DNA of 64,000 nucleotides from Alphaproteobacteria bacterium (GTDB lineage Bacteria > Pseudomonadota > Alphaproteobacteria > Rhizobiales > Xanthobacteraceae), in the NCBI GenBank assembly GCA_005884685.1, contig VBAH01000028.1, positions 1 through 64,000 on the forward strand. The letters are read 5' to 3'. A program made the position numbers and the translations under genes. The notes beneath the pieces were generated by a model that searched no databases, had not been told where the DNA came from, and saw only the letters and a list, made by a program, of their open reading frames with translations. Positions 52,517 to 62,407 of this stretch are shown one piece after another. Each line of letters starts with the position of its first letter. The stretch's first letter is position 1.

Positions 52517-52941
52517 TCGTACTCGACACGAATGTCGTCTCGGACTCGTACCGCGCAAGGCCTCATCCTTCGGTTCGAAACTGGCTCATCGCGCAGCCCT
52601 CCGCCGACCTGTTCATCTGCGCGCCGGTATTGGCCGAATTGAGTTATGGTGTGGAGTGCCTTCCGCCGGGTGAACGGCGGCGTGATTTGGCAGACTGGGT
52701 TCGCAAGATTGAGAAAGAGGTTTTTGCCGGTCGGATCTTGCCATTCGATGCGGATGCCGCGCATGAATTCGGCAAGGTCTTTCATCGACGCAAGAGCATT
52801 GGGCGGCCAATCGGCATCATGGATGCCATCATAGCGGCGGTCGCCAAAACCAACGGCGCGGTAGTTGCGACCCGCGATACCGACGACTTCGCCGATCTTG
52901 GTCTTCGTCTCGTGAACCCGTTCGAATTCACCGGCGCATAG
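52513..52941 (+). CDS. VapC/FitB-like PIN domain toxin
   Basis: A 142-residue PIN nuclease. The acidic metal-binding residues are visible: D5 in VLDTNVVS, E42 in LAELSYG, D104 in GIMDAIIAA and D122 or D124 near the end (ATRDTDDF). FitB/VapC toxins cut tRNA or other RNA and are neutralised by the partner antitoxin encoded just before. The cassette lies between def and fmt, two genes of the N-formylmethionine cycle. Confidence 0.92.
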   Translation: MIVLDTNVVSDSYRARPHPSVRNWLIAQPSADLFICAPVLAELSYGVECLPPGERRRDLADWVRKIEKEVFAGRILPFDADAAHEFGKVFHRRKSIGRPIGIMDAIIAAVAKTNGAVVATRDTDDFADLGLRLVNPFEFTGA

Positions 52942-52944
52942 CCC

Positions 52945-53868
52945 ATGCCGCTCCGCCTCATCTTCATGGGTACGCCCGACTTCGCGGTGCCGACGCTCGT
53001 CGAGATCGTGGGGCGCGGCCATGAGGTCGCCGCCGTCTACACGCGCGCGCCGAAGCCGGCCGGGCGCGGCATGGAGCTGCAGCCGAGTCCAGTCGAGCGC
53101 GAGGCGCGGCGTTTCGGTATTCCGGTTCTGACACCGAAGAGCCTGCGCGGCGCGGAAGCGGTCGCGGACTTCCGCGCGCATAAGGCGGATGCCGCTGTGG
53201 TCGTCGCCTATGGGCTGATCCTGCCCGTGCCGATCCTCGAGGCCGTGCCGCTCGGCTGCTTCAACCTGCATGCCTCGCTGTTGCCGCGCTGGCGCGGCGC
53301 CGCGCCGATCAACCGCGCCATCATGGCGGGCGACGCCGAAACCGGCGTATGCGTGATGAAGATGGCCGAAGGGCTCGACACCGGTCCGGTCGCGATGGCG
53401 GAGCATGTGCCGATCGGCGCCGACATGACGGCGGGTGACTTGCACGACGTTCTGGCGCGGTGCGGCGCCGATCTGATGGTGCGTGCGCTGGACATGCTGG
53501 AGCGTGGCAGCCTGCAGTTGACGCCGCAGCCGGACGAGGGCGTGACTTACGCGGCGAAGATCGACAAGAACGAGACGCGCATCGACTGGGCCAGACCATG
53601 GAAGGCCGTGCACGACCATTGCGGGGGTCTGTCGCCGTTTCCCGGCGCCTGGTTCGAGCTGCCCGGTGGGGGGCGCATCAAGGCGCTGCGCACGACGCGC
53701 GGCGAGGGATCCGGCGCCCCCGGCACGGTCTTGGACGACCGCCTGACGGTCGCGTGCCGCGAGGGCGCGGTGCGGATCACCCAGGTGCAGCGCGCCGGCA
53801 AGCAGCCGATGAAGGCGGAGGAGTTTTTGCGTGGCGCGCGGCTCGTGCCGGGTACGCGTCTGTCGTGA
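52945..53868 (+). CDS. fmt: Methionyl-tRNA formyltransferase
   Basis: Formylates initiator Met-tRNA with 10-formyltetrahydrofolate. The 307-residue protein has [12 protein letters not shown] at the start, the catalytic N107, H109 in [15 protein letters not shown] and D145 in GLDTGP, and a C-terminal OB-like tRNA-binding domain. It starts three bases after the toxin gene. Its stop overlaps the GTG of a GNAT acetyltransferase gene. Confidence 0.96.
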   Translation: MPLRLIFMGTPDFAVPTLVEIVGRGHEVAAVYTRAPKPAGRGMELQPSPVEREARRFGIPVLTPKSLRGAEAVADFRAHKADAAVVVAYGLILPVPILEAVPLGCFNLHASLLPRWRGAAPINRAIMAGDAETGVCVMKMAEGLDTGPVAMAEHVPIGADMTAGDLHDVLARCGADLMVRALDMLERGSLQLTPQPDEGVTYAAKIDKNETRIDWARPWKAVHDHCGGLSPFPGAWFELPGGGRIKALRTTRGEGSGAPGTVLDDRLTVACREGAVRITQVQRAGKQPMKAEEFLRGARLVPGTRLS

Positions 53869-54362
53869 TCATCCGGCCCGAGCGCGCGGAGGATGCCGGC
53901 ACGATCGGTGGCGTGCTCGCCGCCGCGTTTGCGGGTCCCGCCGAAGCCCGCTTAGTGCGGCAGTTGCGCGCGGACGGCGACCTGATACTCGCGCTGATTG
54001 CCGAGCAGAACGGGGTGGCTTGCGGTTATCTCGCATTTCCACGGCTCGTGATCGAAACCCCCGATGGTAACGCGAACGCCTGCAGCCTCGCGCCGCTCGC
54101 GGTTGCTCCGGAATGGCAGCGCCGCGGCATCGGGACCGCGCTGGTCCGGGATGGGCTTCGCCTGCTCGCGGGACGAAACGAAACGCTGGTGTTCGTGCTG
54201 GGCGACCCGCGCTACTACGCGCGCTTCGGATTTGATGCCGCCGCCGCGCGTCCTTTTGAATGCGCTTACGCGGGCACTCACTTGATGGCGCTGCGGTTGA
54301 ACGGGAACGCGCCAGGTGAGGGCACGCTTTGTTATCCTGCGGCGTTCGCTGAGCTTGGCTGA
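53865..54362 (+). CDS. GNAT family N-acetyltransferase
   Basis: A 165-residue acetyltransferase of the YhbS-like group: [13 protein letters not shown] at the start, the acetyl-CoA pyrophosphate loop in [15 protein letters not shown] (about 79-93) and the typical [13 protein letters not shown] turn. GTG 53865 overlaps the fmt stop (GTGA). The substrate is unknown. Confidence 0.88.
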   Translation: MIIRPERAEDAGTIGGVLAAAFAGPAEARLVRQLRADGDLILALIAEQNGVACGYLAFPRLVIETPDGNANACSLAPLAVAPEWQRRGIGTALVRDGLRLLAGRNETLVFVLGDPRYYARFGFDAAAARPFECAYAGTHLMALRLNGNAPGEGTLCYPAAFAELG

Positions 54363-54380
54363 ACCGACGGGCACGCCGCA

Positions 54381-54893
54381 TCAAGCCGCCCGGAAACCCG
54401 CCCAGTGGTGGCGGCGCGCCTCGACGTGCTCGGCAAGATCGTGGTCGGTGACACGCACCAGATCGGCATGCCCGAACCCCTTCGAATAATCGAGGATGGA
54501 GACGACCTCGGGCGTGATGCGCAGCATCGGCACGGCGGCGGGGTCGGGCCGCGGCATGACCTTGTATTCGGGATAGCGGCGCAACAGGATCTCGGCGGCG
54601 TGATCGATCTCGCCCTGGTCCTCCACGAACTGCACGCGCGCCGCCATCGAGAGGCCCTTGATCAGCAGCGGCTGCGGATAGTCGTTGGAAATGGCGATGG
54701 AGATGCGCGGATCGCGCGCGGTGTTGGCGTATTTCTGGCTGTCGCGCGCGATGAAACAATAGATGACCAGCCCGTCATTGGCGTAACCGACCACGGTTGC
54801 CTGCGGCCAGCCGTCCGGGCGGTTCGTCGCAATGGTCATGATCCGGTGCGTGTCGAGAAGGTCAATAATCTGGCGTTTCAATTCGCGTTTCAT
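54381..54893 (-). CDS. Pyridoxamine 5'-phosphate oxidase-like flavin-binding protein
   Basis: A 170-residue split-barrel protein of the PNPOx-like superfamily (HRIMTIATNRPDGWPQATVV, then YANTARDPRISIAIS). Such proteins bind FMN, F420 or haem and reduce diverse substrates; true PdxH activity is unlikely because of sequence length and lack of the PdxH C-terminus. It lies between the GNAT and truA genes on the opposite strand. Start ATG 54891-54893. Confidence 0.82.
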   Translation of the reverse strand: MKRELKRQIIDLLDTHRIMTIATNRPDGWPQATVVGYANDGLVIYCFIARDSQKYANTARDPRISIAISNDYPQPLLIKGLSMAARVQFVEDQGEIDHAAEILLRRYPEYKVMPRPDPAAVPMLRITPEVVSILDYSKGFGHADLVRVTDHDLAEHVEARRHHWAGFRAA

Positions 54894-54968
54894 GCGAGCC
54901 TCTGTTTTCCGATCCGGTACCTTGATAGGGCTTTCAATCCTGCACCGGGTTGAGATGGATCAAGCAAC

Positions 54969-55706
54969 GTGCCGCGCTACAAGCTGACCATCGAATATGA
55001 CGGCACGCCCTTCGTCGGATGGCAGGTGCAGGGCGCGGGCGTGAGCGTGCAAGGCGTGCTGACCGATGCGGTCGTCCGCTTTTGCGGTCATGCGGTGAAA
55101 ATCGCGGGCGCGGGGCGCACCGACGCGGGTGTGCATGCGCTCGCGCAGGTCGCGCACGTCGATCTTGCCAAGGACTGGCGCGCCGACCGCGTGCGCGATG
55201 CCGTGAACGCGCATCTGCGCCCGCATCCGGTCGCGGTGCTGTCGGCCGAGAAGATCGCGGATTCCTTCGATGCGCGGTTCTCGGCGAAGAAACGGCATTA
55301 TCTCTATCGCATCGTGAACCGCCGCGCCGATCTGGCGCTGGAGCGCGCACGCGCGTGGCGCGTGCCGCGCCGGCTCGACGCCGAGGCGATGCACGCCGCG
55401 GCGCAGCGGCTGATCGGCAAGCACGATTTCACCACGTTCCGCTCGACCGAATGCCAGGCCAAGTCGCCGGTGAAGACGCTCGACCAGCTCGACGTGACGC
55501 GCGAGGGCGACGAGGTGCAGGTCAGAACCGCGGCGCGCTCGTTCCTGCACAATCAGGTGCGCTCGATCGTGGGCTCGCTGGTGCCGGTCGGCGACGGGAA
55601 ATGGAGCGCCGACGATCTCAGCCGCGCGCTCGCGGCGCGCGACCGCGCGGCGTGCGGGCCGGTCGCGCCGCCGGAGGGACTTTATCTGATGCGCGTGGAT
55701 TATTGA
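54969..55706 (+). CDS. truA: tRNA pseudouridine(38-40) synthase TruA
   Basis: Modifies uridines 38-40 in the anticodon arm of tRNAs. The 245-residue protein starts at GTG 54969 with [16 protein letters not shown] and contains the catalytic aspartate D52 in GRTDAGVHA, then RHYLYRI and QVRSIVG. It follows def-fmt as in many alphaproteobacteria, with two extra genes in between. A receptor gene starts one base after its stop. Confidence 0.96.
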   Translation: MPRYKLTIEYDGTPFVGWQVQGAGVSVQGVLTDAVVRFCGHAVKIAGAGRTDAGVHALAQVAHVDLAKDWRADRVRDAVNAHLRPHPVAVLSAEKIADSFDARFSAKKRHYLYRIVNRRADLALERARAWRVPRRLDAEAMHAAAQRLIGKHDFTTFRSTECQAKSPVKTLDQLDVTREGDEVQVRTAARSFLHNQVRSIVGSLVPVGDGKWSADDLSRALAARDRAACGPVAPPEGLYLMRVDY

Positions 55707-55707
55707 G

Positions 55708-56670
55708 ATGATCTCGCGCCGCATCCTGTTGGGCCTGCCGCTGTTCGCCGCGGCCGCCGCCCACGCGCAGAGTTACCCGAACGGCCAGGTGCGCATCATC
55801 GTGCCGTTCCCGCCGGGCGGCGCGACCGATGTGCTCGGCCGCGTGCTCGCCGCCGGCCTGCAGACGCTGTGGGGCACGACGGTTATTTCCGAGTACCGTC
55901 CCGGCGCGGCCGGCCTCATCGGCACGCGGCAAGTGGTGGCCGCACCGGCCGATGGCCTGACGCTGCTGATAGCATCGACCGGCGCGATCCTCGCGCTCGC
56001 GGGCAGCGTGCCCGCGCCGTTCGATATTACGCGCGAGCTCAGTCCCATCTCGCTGATCGCGGCGCCGCCCTACATTCTCGTCGTCAATCCCAGCGTGCCG
56101 GCGCGCAGCGCCGCCGAGCTGATCGCGCATGCCAAGGCCAATCCCGGCAAGCTCTCCTTCGGGTCGTCGGGCGTGGGATCGGCGTCGCATCTTTCCGGCG
56201 CGCTGTTTGCGCAGATGGCCGGGATCGAGATGCTGCATGTGCCCTATCGCGGAACCGGGCCGGCGGTAACCGACCTGCTCGGCGGACGCATCGACGCCAT
56301 GTTCTCGCCCGCGCTGGTGGTCACGCCGCATATCGCGGCCGGCACCTTGCGTGCGATCGGCACGACCGGCGTGGCGCGCTCGGCGCTGTTCCCGGATTTC
56401 CCCACCGTCGCCGAGACCGGCCTGGCGGATTACCAGTCGCTCGGGTGGTTCGGGTTGTTTGCGCCCGCCGCATTGCCGCGCGGGATCGCCGCCAGGATCA
56501 GTGCCGATGTGCGCCAGGTGCTCACGACGCCGGAGGCGAAGCAGCGCCTCGCCGAGCAGGGCGCCGAGCCGGCGCCGACGACGCCGGACGAATTCACCAC
56601 GTTCGTGAACGCGGATGTCGCGAAATGGCTCGCGCTCGCAGCGCAGGCCGGTATCAGGCTGAGCCCGTGA
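55708..56670 (+). CDS. Bug/TctC family periplasmic solute receptor
   Basis: A 320-residue binding protein with signal peptide ([18 protein letters not shown]) and the family motifs [29 protein letters not shown] and [12 protein letters not shown]. Bug proteins bind carboxylates such as citrate, aromatic acids or amino acids and feed TctAB permeases, but no TctA or TctB is encoded nearby, as is usual for orphan Bug receptors. Its 3' end overlaps dapE by 17 bases. Confidence 0.88.
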   Translation: MISRRILLGLPLFAAAAAHAQSYPNGQVRIIVPFPPGGATDVLGRVLAAGLQTLWGTTVISEYRPGAAGLIGTRQVVAAPADGLTLLIASTGAILALAGSVPAPFDITRELSPISLIAAPPYILVVNPSVPARSAAELIAHAKANPGKLSFGSSGVGSASHLSGALFAQMAGIEMLHVPYRGTGPAVTDLLGGRIDAMFSPALVVTPHIAAGTLRAIGTTGVARSALFPDFPTVAETGLADYQSLGWFGLFAPAALPRGIAARISADVRQVLTTPEAKQRLAEQGAEPAPTTPDEFTTFVNADVAKWLALAAQAGIRLSP

Positions 56671-57817
56671 AATAACGTTCCAGGATATGCCGGTAGATCG
56701 CGGTGAGCGCCACGAGATCGGCGGTCGCGACGTGCTCGTCGGTCTTGTGCATCTGCTGGCTCAGCAGCCCGAACTCGATCACCGGGCAATAATCCTTGAT
56801 GAAGCGCGCATCCGACGTGCCGCCGGTGGTCGAGAGCGTCGGCGTGAGCCCGGTCACCTCCTTGATCGCGCCGCTCACCATCGCGACGAACGGCCCGGGC
56901 GCGGTGAGGAACACATCCGCGTTGGACGGCTCCCAGTCGATGCGCCAGCGGATGCTGCCGGCCGCTTGCGCGGCCCGCGCCTCGATCAGCTCGCGCAGCT
57001 CCTGCCGCGTGCGGGTATCGTTGAAGCGGATGTTGAAGCGCGCGCGCGCCTCGGCCGGAATCAGGTTGACGGTCTTGTTGCCGACATCGATCGAGGTGAA
57101 TTCGAGGTTGGACGGGCCGAAATGTTCAGTGCCGCCATCGATCGGCTCGGCATTGATCGCGACCATCAGCGCCGCGATGCCGCGCACCGGATTGTCGGCA
57201 AGCTCCGGATAGGCGACGTGCCCCTGCGTGCCGGTGACGATCAGCGTGCCGTTCTGCGAGCCGCGCCGCCCGATCTTGATCATGTCGCCGAGCCTTTGCG
57301 GATTGGTCGGCTCGCCGAGCACCGCGTGATCGAACTTTTCGCCGCGCTCCGCCGCCCATTGCAACAGCTTCACGGTGCCGTTGACCGCGATGCCTTCCTC
57401 GTCGCCGGTGATGAGAAACGAGAGCGAGCCGTTCGGCTTGCCGCCGTGCGCGCCGAGATAATCGAGCGCGGCCGCGAGCTTGGCTGCGATCGCGCCCTTC
57501 ATGTCGACCGCGCCGCGCCCGTAGAGCACGCCGTCGGCGATCTCGGCGGCGAACGGCGGGTGCGTCCATTTCGCTTCGTCGCCCGGCGGCACCACATCGG
57601 TGTGGCCGGCGAGCATGAGGTGGGGGGCTGCCGTGCCGATGCGCGCGTAAAGATTCTCCACCGGATCGGTGCCGGGTTCCGCGAACGTGACGCGATGCAC
57701 CGCGAAGCCCGCGCCTTTCAGGATCTGCTCCATGAAGGCGAGCGCGCCGCCCGCGGCGGGCGTCACCGAGGGGCAGCGGATGAGGTCGCGGGCGAGCGCG
57801 ATCGGATCGGCGGTCAT
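56654..57817 (-). CDS. dapE: Succinyl-diaminopimelate desuccinylase
   Basis: Lysine and diaminopimelate synthesis: hydrolyses N-succinyl-LL-diaminopimelate. The 387-residue M20 enzyme has metal ligands H72 ([11 protein letters not shown]) and D105 (RGAVDMKG), the catalytic glutamate in [11 protein letters not shown], and a late KTDEHV motif. ATG 57815-57817. It follows dapD on the same strand after a repeat, so the last two succinylase-branch steps are side by side. Confidence 0.96.
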   Translation of the reverse strand: MTADPIALARDLIRCPSVTPAAGGALAFMEQILKGAGFAVHRVTFAEPGTDPVENLYARIGTAAPHLMLAGHTDVVPPGDEAKWTHPPFAAEIADGVLYGRGAVDMKGAIAAKLAAALDYLGAHGGKPNGSLSFLITGDEEGIAVNGTVKLLQWAAERGEKFDHAVLGEPTNPQRLGDMIKIGRRGSQNGTLIVTGTQGHVAYPELADNPVRGIAALMVAINAEPIDGGTEHFGPSNLEFTSIDVGNKTVNLIPAEARARFNIRFNDTRTRQELRELIEARAAQAAGSIRWRIDWEPSNADVFLTAPGPFVAMVSGAIKEVTGLTPTLSTTGGTSDARFIKDYCPVIEFGLLSQQMHKTDEHVATADLVALTAIYRHILERYFTGSA

Positions 57818-57828
57818 GATCCAATTAT

Positions 57829-57908
57829 CCGCTCATTCCCGCGTAAGCGGGAATCCAGTTCTTTCTTGGCTGTGGCTCTGGGTCCCCGCTTTCGCGGGGA
57901 CGAGCGGA
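57829..57908. repeat. Dispersed palindromic repeat, family B
   Basis: CCGCTCATTCCCGCG ... CTTTCGCGGGGACGAGCGG between dapD and dapE; both ends can pair with each other. Inverted relative to the copies at 22797 and 43681. Confidence 0.7.
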
Positions 57909-57939
57909 CATGGGTGTGCGCTGTCCGCATGGGCCGAGG

Positions 57940-58794
57940 TCAATCCCTCAGCAGCTCGTTGATACTCGTCTTCGAGCGCGTCTGCGCGTCCACGCGCTTC
58001 ACGATCACGGCGCAATAGAGGCTGGGCCCCGGGCGACCGTCCTTCAGCGGCTTGCCGGGCAGCGCGCCCGGCACCACCACCGAATAGGCCGGCACCTCGC
58101 CCATGAAGATCTCGCCTGTTTCGCGATCGACGATCTTGGTCGAGGCGCCGATGAACACGCCCATGGAAAGCACCGAGCCCTCGCGCACGATCACGCCTTC
58201 GGCGACTTCCGAGCGTGCGCCGACGAAGCAATTGTCTTCGATGATCACTGGGCCGGCCTGCAGCGGCTCGAGCACGCCGCCGATGCCGGCGCCGCCGGAG
58301 ATGTGCACGTTCTTGCCGATCTGCGCGCACGAGCCGACCGTCGCCCAGGTGTCGACCATGGTGCCCGAGTCGACGTAGGCGCCGAGGTTCACGAAGCTCG
58401 GCATCAGCACCACGTTCGGCGCGATATACGCCGAGCGGCGCACCACGCAGCCGGGCACCGCGCGAAAGCCGGCGGCGCGAAACCGGTTCTCGCCCCAGCC
58501 TTCGAACTTCGACGGCACCTTGTCCCACCAGGTCGCGCCGCCGGGCGCGCCCGCGATCGGGCCCATGTCGTTCAAACGAAACGACAGCAGCACGGCCTTC
58601 TTGAGCCACTGGTTGACCCGCCATTGGCCATTCTGCTTTTCGGCGACGCGCGTCTCGCCCTTGTCGAGCAGGTCGAGCGCCTCATCGACCGCCTCGCGCA
58701 CCGGGCCCCTGGTGGCGGGGCTGACGTCGTTGCGCGCCTCGAAGGCGTCATCGATGGTCTTTTCCAGATTCTTGGCGAGATCGGCGTTCGACAT
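57940..58794 (-). CDS. dapD: Tetrahydrodipicolinate N-succinyltransferase
   Basis: Adds succinyl to tetrahydrodipicolinate from succinyl-CoA. The 284-residue protein has an N-terminal helical domain and a left-handed beta helix of hexapeptide repeats ([52 protein letters not shown]). ATG 58792-58794. It is upstream of dapE in the lysine pathway pair. Confidence 0.96.
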   Translation of the reverse strand: MSNADLAKNLEKTIDDAFEARNDVSPATRGPVREAVDEALDLLDKGETRVAEKQNGQWRVNQWLKKAVLLSFRLNDMGPIAGAPGGATWWDKVPSKFEGWGENRFRAAGFRAVPGCVVRRSAYIAPNVVLMPSFVNLGAYVDSGTMVDTWATVGSCAQIGKNVHISGGAGIGGVLEPLQAGPVIIEDNCFVGARSEVAEGVIVREGSVLSMGVFIGASTKIVDRETGEIFMGEVPAYSVVVPGALPGKPLKDGRPGPSLYCAVIVKRVDAQTRSKTSINELLRD

Positions 58795-58849
58795 GTCGGG
58801 AAGTCCTGGGAGGTCGGTCGCGGGTTTGTCGGGGCGCCGCCGCGCGATG

Positions 58850-59554
58850 TCAAGGCGGCGTGGAAATGCGCTTGAGAAAGCCCGTCAAATCGTCGGTCAC
58901 GTGATCCACGTGCGCGGCATCGCGCCCTTCCATTTCCCAGTCCTCGCGCAGCACTTCGCGGCTGCCTTCCGGCACCACCAGCACGGTGGTCATGCCGAGC
59001 GCATGCGGGACAGCGAGATTGCGCGCGAGGTCCTCGAACATCGCGGCGCACGCCGGATCGACGCCATGGCGTTGCAGGAAGCGATCGTAGGTCTGCGGCA
59101 GCGGCTTCGGCTCAAGCTCCGCCGCGACGATGTCGAACACGTCCTCGAATTTTTCGTGGATCTCGAGCCGCCGCATTACGGCGTCCGCATGCTTGCGCGT
59201 GCCGTTGGTGAGAATGAGCTTGCGGCCAGGCAGCTGCTCGATCGCGGCGCCGAGCGCCGGGTTCGGCTCCAAGGGGGAATGGTCGATGTGGTGCACGAAG
59301 GCGAGATACTCGTCCGGGTTCATGCCGTGCTCGGTCATCATGCCGCGCATCGAGGTGCCGTAGCGCTTGTAGTAGTCCTTCTGCACGCGGAATGCTTCGT
59401 CGCGGGTGACCTTCAGGAAGTCCGCGATGTAGCTGCGGATGCGCTCATCCACCTGCTGCCACAGGTTCAGGTGATGCGGGTAGAGCGTGTTGTCGAGGTC
59501 GAACACCCAGGTGTCGATGTGGGCGAACGAGCGCGGTGTGGCGGGAGTCGACAT
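58850..59554 (-). CDS. HAD-family pyrimidine 5'-nucleotidase
   Basis: A 234-residue HAD phosphatase: motif [10 protein letters not shown] at 20-28 (nucleophile D20), motif [10 protein letters not shown], motif III K and MFEDLARNL. This YjjG/SDT1-like group dephosphorylates UMP and CMP or related phosphates. Start ATG 59552-59554. It precedes dapD on the same strand after 55 bases; the nucleotidase-dapD-dapE order with argB upstream is common in Bradyrhizobium-type genomes. Confidence 0.9.
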   Translation of the reverse strand: MSTPATPRSFAHIDTWVFDLDNTLYPHHLNLWQQVDERIRSYIADFLKVTRDEAFRVQKDYYKRYGTSMRGMMTEHGMNPDEYLAFVHHIDHSPLEPNPALGAAIEQLPGRKLILTNGTRKHADAVMRRLEIHEKFEDVFDIVAAELEPKPLPQTYDRFLQRHGVDPACAAMFEDLARNLAVPHALGMTTVLVVPEGSREVLREDWEMEGRDAAHVDHVTDDLTGFLKRISTPP

Positions 59555-59607
59555 GCACGCGCGTTGTAGCGAACCGGCGTGATGGACGCGAGGGCGTTGC
59601 CGCTTGT

Positions 59608-59753
59608 TCCCTCTCCCCGTGAAACGGGGAGAGGGTGGCGAGGTGCGGAGCACCGAGCCGGGTGAGGGGCATCCGTGAAAATTGCAAGAGCCCCTCACCC
59701 GCCTCAGACCTTCGGTCTTCGGCACCCTCTCCCCGCTTTGCGGGGAGAGGGAA
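59608..59753. repeat. Inverted CCCTCTCCCC-type repeat pair
   Basis: Two facing elements (CCCTCTCCCCGTGAAACGGG ... GGTGAGGGG and CCCCTCACCCG ... CCCCGCTTTGCGGGGAGAG) between the nucleotidase and DUF1036 genes. A widespread palindromic intergenic repeat type in alphaproteobacteria, seen once in this window. Confidence 0.6.
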
Positions 59754-59759
59754 AGCAAG

Positions 59760-60755
59760 TCACTCCCGAAACCGCACCGTCGCGCCCGGCTTGCCGGCCA
59801 TGTCGATCACCGCAAAGCCCGTCGCGGTCAGCCCCTGCGCGCCGCAGTCCTTCTGCTCGGAGATCTCGAAGCGCACATCGCGCGTGCACAGCTGCATCGG
59901 CCCGCCCCAGACCAGCAGCCGGTTGCCGCGCTTCAAGGCATGGCCTTCCTTGTCGACCGCCTCGGCGAAGCTGTAGAGCCTGGCTGGTTTCGCCGGCAAA
60001 TCGGGCTTGACGCACTTGCCGGCGTCGACGCGATACCACCCGCGTGTCGTGACGACACCGCTCTCATCGATACCGAGCGCTGCCATCACGGCGTGCGGCG
60101 TTTCGTTGCACCAGGAAAAGCCGACGCCATCGGCGGCCTTGACGGCATCGAGCATGGCCTGGAAGAAACCAGCGTTGCCCGGAGCGTCCGCAGGCAGCCG
60201 GCGATCTTTCAGGAATTGATCGAGCGCGGCGCTCGTCTTCTTGCCCTCCAGCCCGTCGATGGGGTTTGCGTCGTAGCCCGCGATGACGAGCAGGCGCTGG
60301 ATGCCGGCGAGCCGCGCCTGCGCGGGATCGTAATCGGCCTCCTCGCCGAGGTAGGCCGTGAGGCCCTGCTCGGTCTCCGAAGGCTTGATCTGCGAGAACC
60401 GCACCAGCCGCTGGCCCGACCGGCTGTGGCAGGTCCCGGCCGCCGCGATGACGAAGTTTTCCTCGGTGACGCAGAAGTCCGCATGCCCGGCCTGCGGCAG
60501 CGGCGACGGGCCGTAAGCGGCAAGCGCGCGCGCGTGCACGAAAACCCTTTCGGCCGTGATCGCACCCTGCAGGACGCTGCGGCACGCGCCGGGATCGGCG
60601 CGGAACCAGCCGCGCGATGCGGCGGCGCCCTTCTCCTCGAGCGCGAGCGCGAGGTCGAGCATGTAGCTCGTCTTGTTGCAGAACTGCAGGTCGGCGCGCG
60701 CGGGCGCGGCGAGGCCCAAGACGGCCGCCATTGCCAGGAGGAAGCGCGATCTCAT
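59760..60755 (-). CDS. Secreted protein with two DUF1036 domains and a PGB-like middle
   Basis: A 331-residue protein with signal peptide (RFLLAMAAVLGLAAPARA). Two related halves of the DUF1036 type are visible: LQFCNKTSYMLDLALAL with SRGWFRADPGAC near the start, and FSWCNETPHAVMAALGI with TRGWYRVDAGKC near 220-255. Between them a segment (QRLLVIAGYDANPIDG, then GKKTSAALDQFL) resembles a peptidoglycan-binding helix bundle. Cysteines are paired in each half. The function of DUF1036 is unknown; a periplasmic wall-associated role is inference. Confidence 0.82.
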   Translation of the reverse strand: MRSRFLLAMAAVLGLAAPARADLQFCNKTSYMLDLALALEEKGAAASRGWFRADPGACRSVLQGAITAERVFVHARALAAYGPSPLPQAGHADFCVTEENFVIAAAGTCHSRSGQRLVRFSQIKPSETEQGLTAYLGEEADYDPAQARLAGIQRLLVIAGYDANPIDGLEGKKTSAALDQFLKDRRLPADAPGNAGFFQAMLDAVKAADGVGFSWCNETPHAVMAALGIDESGVVTTRGWYRVDAGKCVKPDLPAKPARLYSFAEAVDKEGHALKRGNRLLVWGGPMQLCTRDVRFEISEQKDCGAQGLTATGFAVIDMAGKPGATVRFRE

Positions 60756-60821
60756 CTCGCCCCGCGAATCGCCCGATGCTCAATCGATGAATCGGATTTG
60801 GGATGGCGGCAAGGTGTTTCC

Positions 60822-60959
60822 GTCATTCCGGGGCGCCGCGCAGCGGCGAGCCCGGAATCCATAACCACAGAACGCGCAATGACGCTCCGTCTGAGTTAAC
60901 CCGCCCGTGTCGTGGTTATGGATTCCGGACACGCGCCTTCGGCGCGTTCCGGAATGACC
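60822..60959. repeat. Palindromic repeat pair, family A
   Basis: Two facing copies (CATTCCGGGGCGCCGCGC ... GGAATCCATAACCAC and GTGGTTATGGATTCCGG ... GTTCCGGAATGACC) between argB and the DUF1036 gene, same layout as at 14731 and 46313. Confidence 0.72.
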
Positions 60960-60971
60960 AACAACTGACAC

Positions 60972-61856
60972 CTACCGGTGCATCAACGTGCCGGCGCCCG
61001 CATCGGTGAGCAGCTCGATCAGCACTGCGTGCTCCTGCCGGCCGTCGAGGATGGCCACCGCCTCGACGCCGGCTTCGAGCGCGTACATGCAGGTCTCGAC
61101 CTTCGGGATCATGCCGCCCGAGATGGTGCCGTCGGCGATCAAACGCCGCGCGTCGTCGACCGAAAGCTCCTTGATCAGCTGCTTGCCCTTGTCGAGCACG
61201 CCCGGCACGTCGGTCAGCAGCAGCAGGCGCTTCGCCTTCAGCGCGCCCGCGATCGCGCCGGCAAACGTATCCGCATTGACGTTGTAGGTCGCGCCGTCGG
61301 CCGAGGTCGCGACCGGCGCCAGCACCGGGATCAGTTCGCGGCCGAGGATCTGGGTGAGCACGGTGGTGTCGACCTTTTCGGGCTCGCCGACGAATCCGAG
61401 GTCGATGACCTTCTCGATGTTCGAGCCCGGATCGACCATGGTGCGCGTGATCTTCCGCGCCGTGACCATGTTGCCGTCCTTGCCGGAGAGGCCGATGGCG
61501 CGGCCGCCCGCCGCATTGATGAAACCGACGATCTGCTTGTTGATCGAGCCCGCGAGCACCATCTCGACGATCTCGACCGTGGCCTTGTCGGTGATGCGCA
61601 GGCCGTCGGCGAATTCGGACTTGATGCCGAGACGCTTGAGCATGTCGCCGATCTGCGGCCCGCCGCCGTGCACGACGACCGGATTGATCGCGGTCTGCTC
61701 CATCAGCACGATGTCGCGCGCGAAGCTTTTCGCGGCTCCCTCGTCGCCCATCGCATGCCCGCCGTATTTCACCACGACGATTTCCTCGTCGTACTGCTGC
61801 ATGTGCGGCAGCGCCTCGACGAGGATGCGGGCCTGGTCCTGGGGCAAAACGGTCAT
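60972..61856 (-). CDS. argB: Acetylglutamate kinase
   Basis: Second step of arginine synthesis. The 294-residue amino acid kinase has K30 in [10 protein letters not shown], the glycine loop [10 protein letters not shown] (61-70) and the C-terminal [11 protein letters not shown] segment with a lysine that contacts phosphates. It lacks the N-terminal arginine-sensing helix in clear form, though the opening [15 protein letters not shown] is compatible with the hexameric feedback-inhibited type. ATG 61854-61856. Confidence 0.96.
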   Translation of the reverse strand: MTVLPQDQARILVEALPHMQQYDEEIVVVKYGGHAMGDEGAAKSFARDIVLMEQTAINPVVVHGGGPQIGDMLKRLGIKSEFADGLRITDKATVEIVEMVLAGSINKQIVGFINAAGGRAIGLSGKDGNMVTARKITRTMVDPGSNIEKVIDLGFVGEPEKVDTTVLTQILGRELIPVLAPVATSADGATYNVNADTFAGAIAGALKAKRLLLLTDVPGVLDKGKQLIKELSVDDARRLIADGTISGGMIPKVETCMYALEAGVEAVAILDGRQEHAVLIELLTDAGAGTLMHR

Positions 61857-61928
61857 TGCGCGGTCCCGGAATTCATTTCCAGGCGCGCTTGTAGCGGGCG
61901 AGGGGGAGAGGGGGAAGAGGTTCAGGTG

Positions 61929-62080
61929 TCATCCCGGAAGCCGCGAAGCGGCTATCAGGGATCCAGTAAACACCCACCGCGCCGTATCGCTGAACCTGTG
62001 TTTCCTGGATCCCGGGTCTCGCGGAGCCTGTCATCGGGCCGCGTCTTCGCGCGGACCCGTTGGCTCGCCCGGGATGACAG
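61929..62080. repeat. Inverted palindromic repeat, TCATCCCGGAAGC type
   Basis: TCATCCCGGAAGCCGCG with GGGATCCAG on one side faces CTGGATCCCGGG and CGGGATGACAGG on the other. It occupies the first part of the gene-free region 61857-62407, upstream of argB. Confidence 0.55.
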
Positions 62081-62100
62081 GCAGCGCGAGGCTTGGTGCG

Positions 62101-62145
62101 CTACGCCAGATGCGCGGCGATCAGCGCCTCGCCCATGCGCACCAG
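62101..62145 (-). pseudogene. Duplicated tail of a TetR gene
   Basis: On the minus strand this reads LVRMGEALIAAHLA and a stop, nearly identical to the last 14 codons of the intact TetR gene at 62408; 36 of 38 bases (62108-62145) match 62415-62452. Only the tail remains. It may be a relic of an earlier TetR gene copy cut by the neighbouring element. Confidence 0.65.
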
Positions 62146-62149
62146 CAAG

Positions 62150-62345
62150 TAGCCCGGATGGAGCGAAGCGAAATCCGGGGTCAACCCCTCGCTCGCGGAA
62201 TTCCATCATGGGTTCGTCGACATCACCCGCCCAGTCGGCTGGCAATCTCGTTCCGAATGAGGTGCCTCCTGGGAACGAAGTTGCGCCGGTATCGGGACCG
62301 TCTGCGAATCTTATTCCCGGATTTCGCTTCGCTCCATCCGGGCTA
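62150..62345. mobile_element. MITE-like element with 30-bp terminal inverted repeats and 4-bp target duplication
   Basis: A 196-bp segment begins at 62150 and ends at 62345 with perfect 30-bp inverted ends (62150-62179 and 62316-62345, opening TAGCCCGGATGGAGCG) and is flanked by the direct repeat CAAG (62146-62149 and 62346-62349). The interior encodes no convincing protein. I recall the same end sequence in Bradyrhizobium-type genomes. It must have been moved by a transposase encoded elsewhere. Confidence 0.75.
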
Positions 62346-62407
62346 CAAGCTGGCTACGCACTGGCCGCTCGTTGCGAAAGCAACGGGCGCGCCGCGCTTT
62401 GACAGGG

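Noticed and set aside
54381-54893. True pyridoxamine-phosphate oxidase (pdxH)
   Set aside because: Sequence is shorter and lacks the PdxH C-terminal signature; only the split-barrel superfamily is supported.
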